From positions 30,993,008-31,057,007 of the forward strand of contig NC_016133.3 of NCBI RefSeq assembly GCF_000005505.3: 64,000 bases of DNA, in the 5' to 3' direction. The notes beneath the pieces are model-generated. The model was not told the origin of the DNA, made no database searches, and worked only from the letters and a program-made list of their open reading frames with translations. Below, in pieces: positions 36,641 through 48,597 of the stretch. The stretch comes from Brachypodium distachyon (lineage: Eukaryota; Streptophyta; Magnoliopsida; Poales; Poaceae). Both the position numbers and the translations under genes were made by a program. Positions within the stretch are counted from its first letter, which is position 1. Each line of letters opens with the position of its first letter.

Positions 36641-38720
36641 ATGTTCCTGTTGATAATATCCTAGATCATGATGATAGACATATGCTAGCCGCTGAGTTTA
36701 CTTTAGAGGAAATTAAAGGGGCTGTTTTTTCTATGAGAAGAAATAGAGCACCGGGTCCTGATGATTTTCCTATTGAATTTTATCAGAAATTCTAGAATTT
36801 GATCTATTATGACTTGTGGTATCTTCTTAAATTATTCTATGCTGGTAAACTTAATATTGATAGATTTAATTATGGTAATATAACTTTACTTCCAAAAGGT
36901 GAAGGAGCTGATAAGATTCAGATGTATAGACCTATTTGTTTGTCTAATACTTTGCTTAATTTTTTTTACCAAAGTTCTAAATAATAGATCTATGTTGATT
37001 GCTGATAAAGCTATAGATCTGGTTCAGTCAGCTTTTATAAAAGGGAGGTATATACTAGATGATGTGGTTTTGCTGCATGAAACCTTGCATGAAATTAATA
37101 GGAAAAAGAGTAATGTTGTATTATTTAAAGTCGATTTTGAGAAGGTTTATGACAAAGTTAGCTGGTCATGCCTAATGCAGGTCTTAGACATGAAAGGTTT
37201 TCCTTCTCATTTTATTAATATGGTCATGCAAATAGTCAAAGGAGGTAGTGTAGGAATTACAGCCAATGATATGCTTGGGCCTTATTTTAAAACTAGGAAA
37301 GGACTTCGGCAAGGAGACCCATTGTCACCAATTTTATTCAATCTAATTGCCGATGTTTTGAATGTCCTGGTTAAAAGGGATCAAAACCAGGGTCTGATTA
37401 AGGGTTTAATTCCCAAGTTTGTAGAAGGGGGTTTAAGTATGTTGCAGCATGCAGATGACACCATCTTTCTGCTTGATGGGGATCTGCATGGTGCAAGGAA
37501 TCTTAAGTTCCTCTTGTGTTTATTTGAACATCTTACTAGTCTTAAGATAAACTACCATAAAAGCGAAATTTGCTGTTTTGGAGATGCTGTAGAGAATAGC
37601 TTAGCTTTAGCTCAGATTTTTACTTGTAAATTAGGATCCATGCCTATGAAGTACCTAGAAATACCGGTCCACACTAGGAAACTTGCAAATTCTGATTGGA
37701 AAGCTAGTGAGGATAAGGTAGAGCATAAATTAAGTTGTTAGAAAGGAAAATTGCTGTCATTAGGGGGGCGCTTGGTGCTGTTAAATGCTAGTCTTAGTCA
37801 TGTTCCTTCTTACATGATGTCTCTTTACCTTTTACCTAAGGGTATCAAAAACAGAATTGATTACTTTAGAGCTAGATTACTGTGGCAGGAGGATCAGGGG
37901 ATCAAAAAATATCACCTTGTGAGCTGGCCAATTATTTGCCAACCCAAAGAACAAGGGGCTCTAGGTGTTGTAGACTTAACAATTAAGAATACTTAGGGAA
38001 ATGGTTATGGAGACTTGAGAATGGAAATGGCTTGTGGCAACAGATGCTTAGAGCTAAGTATTTAAGTAGGGAAACTTTGAGTCAAGCTGAGAGTAGGGCT
38101 GCTCAATCTCATTTTTGGCATGGTCTGATGCAAGTTAAAGGTATTTACAATAATTTCAGTAGGAAAGTGGTAGGTAATGGAAAGAATGTACTCTTTTGGG
38201 AGGATCTTTGGATAGGGGATGAAACCCTCAAGGTTCAATTCTATAAGTTGTTCAATATTTCTAGAGATCATGGTATCACTGTAGCTAAAGCTCTCCAAGG
38301 GAACTATCAACACATGTCTTTTAGAAGGAATTTTAGTCCTGATGATCTCAAAGCATAATGTTCTCAGGTGGTGCTGAATGAGCAGGAGGATAGAATCAAG
38401 TGGCTGTTAGAAAAAGAAATGGTCAATTCTCTGTGAAATCTTTTTACAATGTCTTGGTTACCAAGCAAATTGATTTCCCGTTTAAATATTTCTAGAAACT
38501 GAAGCTACCTCTTAAGATTAAAGTTCTTATGTGGTTGGTAGAAAGAAACAATATACTAACTAGGGATAACCTTTTGCATAGGGGCTGGACAGGCCCAAAG
38601 GAGTGTGTTTTTGTGGTAATAATGAGAGTATAGATCATCTCTTCTTGGCTTGTGCAGTTGCTAGATTCGTTTGGAGGGTGATAGGGTGTACTTTTGGTAT
38701 AACTTCTTTCCCTTTAACTA
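36641..38720 (+). pseudogene. LINE reverse transcriptase and zinc-binding domain remnant
   Basis: RT blocks in order: RRNRAPGPDDFPIEFYQKF (near 36735), QSAFIKGRYILDDV, KVDFEKVYDKVSW, GLRQGDPLSPILFN and HADDTIFL (near 37450). The catalytic YADD has become HADD. In-frame TAG codons that look like former TGG (Trp) occur near 36793 and at 37739-37741. A frameshift follows near 37995. Further on, LKLPLKIKVLMWL and CGNNESIDHLFLAC (38490-38670) are the zf-RVT region. It cannot be active. Confidence 0.85.
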
Positions 38721-39286
38721 TGTCAGAAATTTTACTTGGTTTGGATCCTTCCCTAGTAGTTGTAGGCAGGTTTTAATTATTGATTCCTCAGCACTTTGCT
38801 GGTCCCTTTGGAAGGCGAGAAATGCTATTTGTTTTTAGAATATTTACCCCGGTGATCCTACTAATATAGTGTTTTCACTATGCTATTGGATGGATGCTTG
38901 GTCCATTTTACATAAACCTGAGGCAAAGAAGGCATTGTTGGATGTTTCAGCAACTCTGTGGAAAGTGGCGATGGAAATCTTGAGTAGATCGTTAGGGTGG
39001 AACCTGTGCAAGCGCCTAGAGGCGGGTTAACAAAAAAGACTTTTGCTATGTTGGTACTTGTTTTGATGGTACTGTAATAGGGAGTAGCAAGCACTTTCCC
39101 TTGTAACGTTGGCCGTCCGGGAGTTTCCAGCGGTTCCTTTTCTCTTTTTTCTTTCCTGAATATCGAAAGACCTGAACTGTTGATTTCTTAATTGAAATTA
39201 GGAGCTCGCTCCTAGTTTCAAAAAAAATTAGTTAGATCTTCGACCTAGGTATGCGTTGGGACCCTTTATACCGGAAGGAGGTAGCA

Positions 39287-39600
39287 CTCCCTCCCGGGTA
39301 TGTAAGGCCCACACGGAAATTTATCCAAACTTTGACAAAAAATTACATTAGTTATATGAGTTTATTATGACACAAACGAGATATCTTTGGATTCATATTA
39401 AAATTTTTTTTTAATAGTATAACTTTTATATAGATATCTTAAATGTTACTCGCTCCGATTCAAAATTCTTGTCTCAAATTGTCCAAATATGAATGTATCT
39501 ATTCTTAAAAAACATATATATACATGTAATATTTCGTCAACAACTTAAGATCGGAGGTAGTATTCGTATAATTGTTAGTCAAAGTATTTGCACTGAATTG
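39287..39600. mobile_element. Diverged MITE containing a nested Stowaway
   Basis: It begins ctccctcccgggta and follows the same internal sequence as the intact 238-bp element at 61820 (aaattacattagtt, gtttattatgacaca, tatcttaaatgtta). After 39560 the homology resumes (attgttagtcaaagt) and fades before the right end, so the right limit is approximate. Confidence 0.75.
39449..39560. mobile_element. Stowaway MITE nested in another MITE
   Basis: The ends are ctcgctccgatt and gatcggaggtag with TA (39447-39448, 39561-39562). It interrupts the outer element exactly where the uninterrupted copy at 61820-62057 reads atgttatttgcaaaattg. Confidence 0.85.
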
Positions 39601-39999
39601 AAGACATTTGTTATGGAATACTATTTTATCCTTATGTTGATCCATAGATCAGCTCCTAACACCGCTCTTGTTGTCCACCAACACCCACATTCTATAGCTC
39701 TCTCTGGGTCGAGGGGAATGTGGCCAGCATCCAAAACACAGATGCACATGTTTTGTTTGTGCCGTCTCGACCAACCATCTTGTCTCGTCATTGGGTCCGC
39801 GAGGTCGATTAACGCATCCACGCCAAAGGAATTGAGCCAAAACGCTTCAAGTAGGGAGATCGAGAATCGTCTTCTTCGAGTCCGACGAAGCGCCACTACG
39901 GGTCGATCTGAACCGTTGGCGAGATTCAACCATCCTATCCAGTTTCAGCACGCTCGGCCGCCTCCTGCTCCTGCACACGGCGCGCACGAGGGAAAAAAG

Positions 40000-42646
40000 A
40001 TGGCGGCGGCGGCGGTGCGGCGCGCGGAGGAGCTGGTGGAGAGGGAGATGAGCGGGCGCGACGCCTCCCACGACGCCGCCCACGCGCTCCGCGTCCGCGA
40101 CCTCGCGCTCTCCCTCGCCGCCGAGCAGGGCCTCTCCTCCCCCGACCGCCTCCTCATCGTAACCGCCCCTTACCCCTTTCCCCTTCTTCCCTGCGCCTGT
40201 TCTCCCTCTTGCTGTGCGGGGTTTCACTTACCCGATTTTTCTTGCATCGGTGGGGTTTGAATCGATTGCTCCAGGTGGAACTGGCTGCTCTGCTGCACGA
40301 CATCGGTAAGCCGTTGTTGCCCCCCGCTGCTCCGTCCTTGATTTCGTTTGCATACTCTCGGATTTGAACAACTGACGGGGAATGCCAAGTTTTTGCTACC
40401 TCCTTTTGATGCAGGGGATTACAAGTATACCAAGTGAGGGAGCTTCCCGTTGGTTTGTTTAATTCGTTCTTTCCATATTGAATAGTTCAAGGAAGTTGAG
40501 TTATAGTTAGCTGAACTGCTGATTGTACAAGTGGTTCGGAATTACTGTTGCTGGGGAATGTTCATTGCTTGGTGAGTGAATGCAATGGGGTGATGGACAG
40601 GGATAATATGGAGGATATGAGCATAGTCGAGAGGTTTCTTCAAGATGTGGGATTGGAGAAGGGCCAGAGGGAGGAAATTGTGTCAATTATTACAGGGATG
40701 GGTGAGTTGTCCGTGTTCATGTGTCTGCAAATGAAATTTTATGCTATCATATTTTAGCAGGAAACAAATGCCTTTTATTGTCATCTTGTTTGTTCAATCC
40801 TAGAGCTCACTTGGAGCACAATCTTAGTTCATATTCAGACACGTGCTTTTGGCTTATTCCACATGTTATTTTTCTCTTTTGACATGTGGTCATCTTACTA
40901 GCAGACCATGTTATCTCTTCATGCGACCATACTTCCATTTTGCTGCAATAGGAAAAGAAGATTCTTCATTGTGCCATTTGAAAGATCATTGATATTTTAT
41001 GTTACTTGATCTGAATACCCACTAGTGGTCAGCATGTCAAAACATACTTGAAATACCGTTGCACAATGCATGTCTACCTCTTATACCTCAAATCTCAACT
41101 GCAGGATTCAAAAATGAAGTTTCAGGGAAGGCTGCTGAGCCCACACTTGAGTTTGCAGTTGTGCAAGATGCAGATCGTCTGGATGCAATTGGTGCAATTG
41201 GTAAGTACTGCTCAAACACAATAGCTATGCAGAACTCTAGTTGTGCACATTCTTTCTGCAAGTCCAGTCTCGTATTTGTCTTTATTTTGGTTCTGCTGCT
41301 TAAGTTTGCTGAATGATTGTTTCATCATTTGCTAGAAATGGCCTAGAATTAATTGTAAGCTATACTAAGGTTTGGATCTCCACAGGCAATGCAAACAAAC
41401 AATATGTCTAAGTCCCTGGCACACAAATTGATTGAACAGAAGCATTACTGGTAGCATGCATATGAAAGACAGGAGGATTCAAAATTTTGTGGTTCTTTTT
41501 GTGCTGACTTGAACTGATAAATGCTTACATGTTTCTCAATTTTATATTTGAACTATGGCCAAAGAAAACTGAGAATGTACATTTTTCTTGATGCCCGTTT
41601 GGTCATATTTAGTTTGAATAAGAGGTTCTCTCGCCTAATCTTCCCAAGTAACAAGTAAACACTGGTAGGTGTTGCAAGATGTTTTACATATGGAGGGAGC
41701 AAGAACAGTGCATTGCATGATCCTAAAGTACTTCCACGGGATAATTTGTCAAAAGAGAAGTACATGTCTAAGGAGAAACAAACATCAATTAATCATTTCC
41801 ACGAGAAGCTTTTCAAGTTGAAGGACATGATGAAGACAGAGGTAAGGGGACTGACCTATGTAATAGAACTCTTCTTAATGCTGCTCATTTGTATAAACCT
41901 AGGAAGAAAGTGAAACCTATTGAACCTAGTAAGAGTACCAGAGTTATGTTAATGTCTACTTTGCTTCACTTATACATAAACTGAGTGCTATGGTAACCCA
42001 TGTGTTGCTACGAAAAAAAAAGAGCGGCAATATAATTTGGCAAAAGAGCGCATTTGCCTTTGATTGATCATTGATTGTATGTGACAAACAATTGCACATC
42101 TCATATAAAACGGGATAACAATTAAACAGGGAAGAGTGGGGTTGACTTAATTCTTGGTACAAAATGGGTTGCATGCGATTAGAATAAGTTAATCATTTAC
42201 TCTATGCTATGTCACATGCCTAAGATTTTGAGTTTGAGTCTCCTCTCAATATTTGTTTATTTGTGCCATTTTCAAAGGTTATAGTCTCACATATAAGTAA
42301 AAGTAGAGGTGAACTCGCCGCCAATTCTAAACTTTGTAGGTGTAGTATAGATATGAACAGTAGATTCGGCTTATTACTGCTCCTGTTATATCTGTTGATG
42401 TCCCAATAATTACTTGTTTGTTCCCTATTTTACTTTATAGGCATTTGTCATAGTATCATTTTTGGTTTACTTGAGTACAGGCACTTCCTGATCCTTGTAG
42501 GCTGTAGCATTCCTTTATCTGTTCCATACATACTGACACGTAGTTCACTTGGGACATAGGCCGGGAAAAGGAGAGCAGAGAAAAGGCACAAATTCATGGA
42601 AGATTTTGTGGCTGAATTCTATGAAGAGTGGAGTGGCAGGGCTTGA
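40000..42646 (+). CDS. HD-domain metal-dependent phosphohydrolase
   Basis: Seven exons: 40000-40158, 40275-40305, 40415-40433, 40601-40701, 41105-41200, 41669-41841 and 42560-42646, in continuous phase, giving 221 residues. HD-superfamily enzymes hydrolyse phosphomonoesters, often of nucleotides, using divalent metals. The metal-ligand pattern is visible: HDAAHALRVRDLA (His near residue 24-28), LLHDIGD (His61-Asp62) and QDADRLDAIGAIG (Asp), then ARCFTYGG. This order matches the small bacterial-type YedJ/YpgQ-like HD hydrolases, which plants also have. The C-terminus (KRRAEKRHKFMEDFVAEF) is a basic/aromatic helix, also typical. No transit peptide is obvious. The 19-nt third exon is a micro-exon. 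Substrate unknown. Confidence 0.9.
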
Positions 42647-43420
42647 AGTTGACCAACCAGGTTGTGGACGTGTGTGGCAAGGCTTGAAGTTGGCCAACCA
42701 ACTTTCAGCAACTCATGTCATTTCCTGCTGACAAGGGATCCAAATAAACAAGGGACTAATCCAGAGGAGTTGTTGAATCTGCTAAGACTCTTCAGAATAA
42801 AGGGTCGAAACCCCAGCACCAACTTGTATTACAAAGAAGCCACAAAGCGCCATCTAGCCACCTCACTGTTCATGTTCTGGCAAAACTTTGTTCAAACCAC
42901 TACAAGCAATATTAGGCAATGGTGGATAAGATTACTGTTGAACAAGTACTTTCCCTCAATGCCCCTGATCACTCTGCATGTGTCGTTTATGTTGTATCAT
43001 GTTATGGTTCATCTGTAGCATTGCTGAGAAGTAATCACACTGGTGTTGTTAATTAGCATTGCTGGGAAATAATCACACACTGTTGTTGTTAAGTAATCAC
43101 ACTGGCATTTATTCAAACAGATGCCATCACATCTTGCAGCTGTTTTTTGTATTAGTGCCAATAATATAATGCCAACATTCCACCAGTAACACCACCTGAA
43201 GCTGCATCGCTTCACCATCACAGGTACACATACAGATATTCTTGGCTATACTATACTTTGAGCTACCATTACAAAACGAAACAAATCAGAAGACATAGCA
43301 ATATAATAAAAGTGTAAAGCAAGAAGGAAAAAAATAGAGGGAAGCTTTTCCACACAGCCCCAGCTTTTCTTTCACGAAGTATCAACAGAGCGCACAGCCG
43401 CCGCAAGACATGATCCAGAG
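42647..43420. other. Convergent intergenic region
   Basis: It holds the 3' UTRs of the HD hydrolase (+) and CYP86B (-). Just after the HD stop a phrase (ggcttgaagttg.ccaacca) is repeated at 42638 and 42681. A second short repeat (agcattgctg.gaaataatcacac) occurs at 43017 and 43057. No gene. Confidence 0.45.
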
Positions 43421-45945
43421 CTAATTGGCCTTGTCCCTCTTGGCCAGCATCACCTTGAGCCCATGCTTCATGTAGAGCGTGAGCGCCATCTTGGGCACCA
43501 CCGGGTGACCCTCGACGACGTTGACGCGGTAGCGGCGGAGGATGGAGGCGGCGGCAAACTTCATTTGGTAGTAGGCGAAGTCCTTGCCGAGGCACAGGCG
43601 CGGGCCGCCGTTGAAGGCGGTGAACTTGTAGGCAGACTCGCCCATGAACCGGCCGTCCCTGAGCCACCGCTCCGGCCTGTAGTCCCTGCAGTCCTCCCCC
43701 CAGATGCTCTCCATCCTCCCCATGGAGTACATTGCGTAGATCACTTTGGTGCCCTTCTTCAGCACCGTGCCGTCTGGGAACACCTCGTCCTCCACAACCT
43801 GATCATCATTCGGTGATCATCAGAAAGTTATGTAATGTTCTGGGAAATGTTAAACAGGCAGATATCTCTCAGGTGACATGGGCTAACTTGTTGGCGATAG
43901 CTTGTCGCCAGTTTATTTTTTTGTCATGATTACTTTTTACATAGTCCAAGTAGATAGAGGTAGGTGATCTGACAAGACGTTTTTTTTATCTAATCCACAA
44001 TTATGAACTTTGCAAGGTAAAAGGTACCTTTGTTCGCAATCAACTTTGGAAACCTATAATTATGTAGTTTAGTGAACTATGAACAGGTACAACTGCAGCC
44101 GGATCTGTCCAACATGTGTCTCTATCAAGTTGAAGCAGAGTTTTCATGACTTCACACAAAAGTAAAGAAAGATTACTACTGCTAGTAGATAACCAACTCG
44201 CAACCTGTATAACTATTGCATTAATTCCGCATATCAGCTTCATTATGCAAGTTCCAAACATTAGTACAGTATTTATGTTTGGGAATTTTGAAGATGCAAC
44301 GACTAGTGCATGCGTTCACCAACTTGAGGAACAGTCAACCTCAATAGTACTATCTACAACAAATCGAGGAAGTTTTGAGTCTTATTTCTTCATGCAGATG
44401 GGTCAGAAGGGGAAAAAGGCCGGTGACTCATGCACTTGGGATTGAGAACATGGCATCGCGAGGACGATCGAGTTGGTTATTTCCGCACGAAACAGCAACG
44501 CGAAATACTACAGTAACGCAAGATCAGAGAATGAAAATTACATGCTCACTCGCTCACGCTTCTAGCTCCTTCAGTCTATCAAAAGCAGCAGTACATGCAT
44601 AATTGCATACGCACCGTATTCAACGTAGTACGTACTGTAGAAGGCAACGGCATACGTATAGAAGTAGAAAGATACGTACCTCCTTGTGGTCGACGGGGAC
44701 GGACGGGTAGAGCCGGAGCGCCTCGGAGAGCGCGGCGTGGAGGTACTCCATCCGCTTCACCTCCTCCGGCTGGAACACGAGCTCCTCCTCCTCCTTCTCT
44801 TCGCCCCTTCCATCGCTTCGCGCCGCCACGATGCGCTCGATCTCCTCCAGGATCTTGCCCTCCACGGCGGGGTTCTTCCCGAGCAGCCAGAAGAACCACG
44901 CCAGCGCCACGGACGACGTGTCCCGCCCGGCCAGGATGAAGTTGACGCAGATGTCGCGTAAAAACTTGTCCGAGTAGGCCACGCCGCCGTGATCCGGGTC
45001 ACGCATCTTGGTGAACACCGTGAGCAGGTCCGACCTCGCGGTCAACGACTTGTCATCGGCGTCGGCCTCGGCGGTGGCGAGCTCCTCCCTGCGCTTCCTG
45101 ATGACGTCGTAGGCGAACTCGTCGACGCCCGCGAGGGACTTCCTGAGCACGCGCTCGTGTCCCACGCCCAGCGCGCGCATGGCGCGCCACACCGTGGTGG
45201 GCGTGACGAAGCGCACGATGGTGGCCTCCGTGGCGTCCTCGAAGGCCCGGGCGAAGGGGATCTCCGGAAGCCCCTTCTGCAGGCACCCGGGGTCGACCCC
45301 GAAGGCGATCATGCACACGTTGTCGAACGTGAGCCGGAGCAGCACGTCCTGGAGGTCGACGGCTTCCCCGGAGGCTTCGGTTTCCGCCAGCACGGGGAGG
45401 AGCCGCCCGTGGACGAGCTCCACAAGCGAGCTGGCCGTGAGCGCCCGGAACTCTGCCGAGTGGAACTCGAGGCTGGCCGCCTTCCGCTGCCGGCGCCACG
45501 TGTCGTCGTCCGCGCCGAAGATGCCGTCGCCCAGGAGGTCCCGGACGTTGTCCCGGAAGTAGGGGCCCTTGGGGAAGCTCCCGAATTTGGTCTTGAGGAG
45601 GTGCTCGAGGTTGCGCGGGTCGGAGGTGACGACGCAGTGGAGGTTGGTGAACCAAGGGCCCTTGAAGGTGAAGGTGCCCGCGCGGGCGTTGAGGACGCCC
45701 GTGATCCACTCGTACATGTCGCCACGGACGCCCAGGAGCAGCGACGGGAGCATGCCCACCACGGGCCAGCACGGGAGCCCCAGCGACCGCCGCTGCCGGA
45801 GCGAGTGGATGATCACGAAGATGGAAATGGCCACCAGGATCTCCACCGTCTGCACCTCCGGGAGCATCCCCGCGAGGCCGCCGGTGCCGAGAAACCCCGG
45901 CGCCGCCGTCGTGGCGTTGTGCGCGGCGCCGCTCGAGATGTCCAT
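43421..45945 (-). CDS. CYP86B: Cytochrome P450, CYP86B family fatty-acid omega-hydroxylase
   Basis: Two exons: 45945-44680 and 43798-43421, giving 547 residues. CYP86B enzymes sit in the ER membrane and omega-hydroxylate very-long-chain fatty acids for suberin and cutin; rice CYP86B3 is a root-barrier suberin gene. Seen here: N-terminal anchor (about residues 33-50, VEILVAISIFVIIHSL), Pro-rich hinge (LPCWPVVG), C-helix WRRQRK (150-155), I-helix AGRDTS (339-344), ExxR (E408-R411), PERW (464-467) and heme loop FNGGPRLCLG with the iron-ligand Cys at 491. The intron lies just after VPVDHKE, the usual CYP86 position. The chosen ATG starts MDISSGAAHN; an upstream in-frame ORF continues to 46284 but would add an unlikely leader. 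Exon 1 is very GC-rich, as in many grass genes. Subfamily B rather than A rests on overall resemblance and recalled synteny. Confidence 0.93.
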
Positions 45946-46083
45946 GGTGCGCGCTCTAGCTAGCTTACGGCGCGCGTACGTTTGGTTTGGATAGGCAAAA
46001 TTAAGCTGGTGTTGGCGTCCTGGCGTGTGGCGCGTTTGTTGGCGATGTGTAGAGTGTGACTGTGTGTCTTGAGGAAGAACGAG

Positions 46084-46143
46084 GTGTGTGTGTGTGTGTG
46101 TGAGATTATGGAAGGGTTCTTGCCTTGGGGGGGTTGATATAGG
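46084..46143 (-). promoter_or_regulatory. CYP86B upstream region: (GT)n and weak TATA
   Basis: On the minus strand ctatatcaa at about 46142-46134 is a possible TATA box about 190 bp before the ATG. A (GT)n microsatellite lies at 46084-46102 in the leader. Confidence 0.3.
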
Positions 46144-46621
46144 TGGCCTTGTCGTGTGGTTGCTTGATGGCAACGTATGGCCGTTTGATCTTGGTGAGCT
46201 AAAAGACTTGTGACAACGAACTAATGCTTTGTGGCTTGCTTTGAGTGGCTCTCGCACGTCGGTTTCGTCTTCGGGAGGCTTCATTCATCATGCTCTGCTT
46301 CTCGTGCTAAAGTATTCCATTGCCATTTCGCATCTCAACAAGGGAGCCGCCGCGCGCCTCCCGTTCCTTCTGATACCGGGGGCAACCAAACCTTACCTGC
46401 TGCCACTCACATCTCCTCCCTCCCTCTGTGCATCGCATCCCACATTTTTTTTCCTTAAACTAGTTTATGTGGTTGTACTTAATATCCGTTAGAGATATGT
46501 GTATACATCGTATACTTTATCGTGTAAATTACTAAGGTTTTGTTTGGATACAGATATTCAAGACTTAATAATTGAATTGCCTCCGATATCAGATCAACTT
46601 ATGTATTGAACTCTATATTCG

Positions 46622-46815
46622 CGAACGAGTCTGTGGCCTGGTGGTTAGAGGCTCTAGTAGCAATGTTCCAGGATTCGACTCTCGATGGGAGCGAATATCA
46701 GGCCGAAGGGCTAAAAGAAATCCACTGGTCTGTTCCGCGCCAAAATATAGGCGTAGGACCGGTTTGTCTCACATGGGCTGCAACGACAGTATGTATGGAT
46801 GGGGCATGAGATATT
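46622..46815 (+). mobile_element. tRNA-derived SINE (Au-like)
   Basis: A box-A-like tggcctggtgg (46634) and a box-B-like ggattcgactc (46671) are spaced as in a tRNA-type Pol III promoter. The body (ccactggtctgttccgcgcc, gaccggtttgtctcacatgg) resembles grass Au SINEs from memory. There is no long T tail. A possible short duplication, attgaa, is seen on both sides (near 46604 and 46814). Confidence 0.65.
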
Positions 46816-48597
46816 GAATTGGACTCTACCACCAATTATTTTGTTTGCTTGTACAAGATATCGTTAGTTGGATCAAGATAGCAGTGAATCCTAATTTTTC
46901 GTTTGGATGTTCATAGAATTAAATTCAGCCAGAGCTCTCCACAATTCGCAGAGCTCCGAGTAATGGCCGAAATAGTTTGTCAGAGCTCACTAGAGTACGT
47001 AGGCACAAGTTCGTAGGAGTTTACCGGAGTAGTCGTCGGTCCCTTGGAGTTCACCAAAACTCCCTGGAGTAGTTGTCAAAGCTCGCCAGGTGGAAGTAGC
47101 CATACCGGGTCAAATTGGGAGGGGGCTATTTAAGTTAAGGCCAATACAAAGGAATGAAATGTCCAACACAAGTTCACAACTATATGGACTTCCGAACGAG
47201 ATGATTCACAAGAGTTTTGATTCGGTAACCCTTCTCGCCAAACTCAAACACATTGACGGTCTAGATCACACCGTATCCTTTCATTGCGAAGGACACCACA
47301 GCCATTCCTAATTTTTTATCATACCCTTCGCTCCTGATCAAATCCAGATCTTGACATGGAGTGGCCTCGTCTGTGCTCATGGTGCAGCAGCACGACGTCA
47401 ATGCTGCTGACCAGGTGTCTGTCTCCGTCGTACGGATCGACGGCCATGCGGCGAGCCATAGGGAGTTACCGGGATCCACTCGCCATGGACCTTATTTGGA
47501 ATTCAGCCTAGCGGATCTAGAGATGATATAAGGATGGGTGTACATATTATCACGAAAAATCTTATAATTAGTTCTATGCATATTATCTCTAGCAACAATA
47601 ATATTTGCACGTCTGTAAAAAATTGACGAATTAAAGAGACAACATCTGGTAAAAAACATTTTTTTAGCAAAACAATGGAGGATGATTGTTGAAATGGAAG
47701 GCCGAGAAATGAATAAAAAATGATGCGGGTTTTGTTCTTTCTTAATGAAAACCACAAGGGAGACTCTCTACAGTATAAAATAGGAACCTAAATTCGCATC
47801 AGCGAGGACTTCAACTCAAATGGTAGGGTTGTACAGATAATTCCTCAACCAAGTGTTTTCTTAGCATTTCAAGATAAGACATTTTGCTCCATTGTACGAG
47901 ATGTCATGTACTAGTCACAAATTTTACATTCTATAAATTTAGAGGCTTGCAAACATTACTTGCTACATATAACTTTAAGAGGTAGCCCATTTTTTTTCAA
48001 GAATGGAGACAGCTCATTGTACAATATGTTTTTGTTGTCATTTCTAAGCTATGCGAAGGTTTAACTACTTTTGGGTCTAGACTTTATTGGCATAATGATA
48101 TGCATGAGAAATACTACCTTTTTTGAGGTGGGGTATTCTTTGGCTCCAAAGTTCAGGATGCTGGGAATTTAGGATCTTGATGCCAAAACGCTTCCCTCCT
48201 CATCAACAAGCTATGGATATGTTTAAACTTATGAAGTGGGGTGACATGTGCTAAGATCTCCTCCGGAACAAATAATTAGGGTTGAAAGTAATCTCTCAAG
48301 CAGAGTGGAATCCAGGTGATTCCTTCTTTTTGGGTCAGTTTGATGAAGGCCAATAGCGGCTATTTTTCTCACTTTGTCATGCTTAACATTAAAGACAGGT
48401 CCCCAGTGTGGTTCAGGTAGCTCAGGATATATGGTATGGGAGGCACCCTTTTTGGGACCAGTACCAAAATTAATCCTTATCATATTTTCCGGAGTAAACA
48501 TGACATTATTGCTCAGGTTTCTGATACTTCCCCACCATCGTTGTCTTTAGGCAGAACTTGTAGGATATAAGTTAGTAGCTTGGATTGTTGGAATGCA
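46816..48597. other. Intergenic region without recognisable genes
   Basis: Short ORFs at 47090-47311 (+), 47261-47479 (-) and 48229-48501 (-) show no family motif. The region contains ggagtt/ctccgg-like direct repeats around 46930-47090 and otherwise looks like old transposon debris. Confidence 0.4.

Larger units (their letters stand above)
35430..39227 (+). mobile_element. 5'-truncated, inactive LINE (L1-type) with short poly-A
   Basis: Homology starts inside the endonuclease domain (FVFVGVQETKKKDF near 35480) and runs through reverse transcriptase and the C-terminal zinc-binding region. It ends at a run of eight A (39220-39227). Several stops and frameshifts interrupt the frame. No clear target duplication was found, so the left border is approximate. 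Confidence 0.85.

Noticed and set aside
44029..44600. ORFs within the CYP86B intron
   Set aside because: They lie between the two matching P450 exons with good splice sites and have no coding features.
45053..45963. Long plus- and minus-strand ORFs across CYP86B exon 1
   Set aside because: They are shadows in other frames of a GC-rich exon; only the minus-strand frame with all P450 motifs is real.
48229..48501. Minus-strand 90-residue ORF
   Set aside because: Slightly protein-like composition, possibly transposon debris, but no motif to support a gene.
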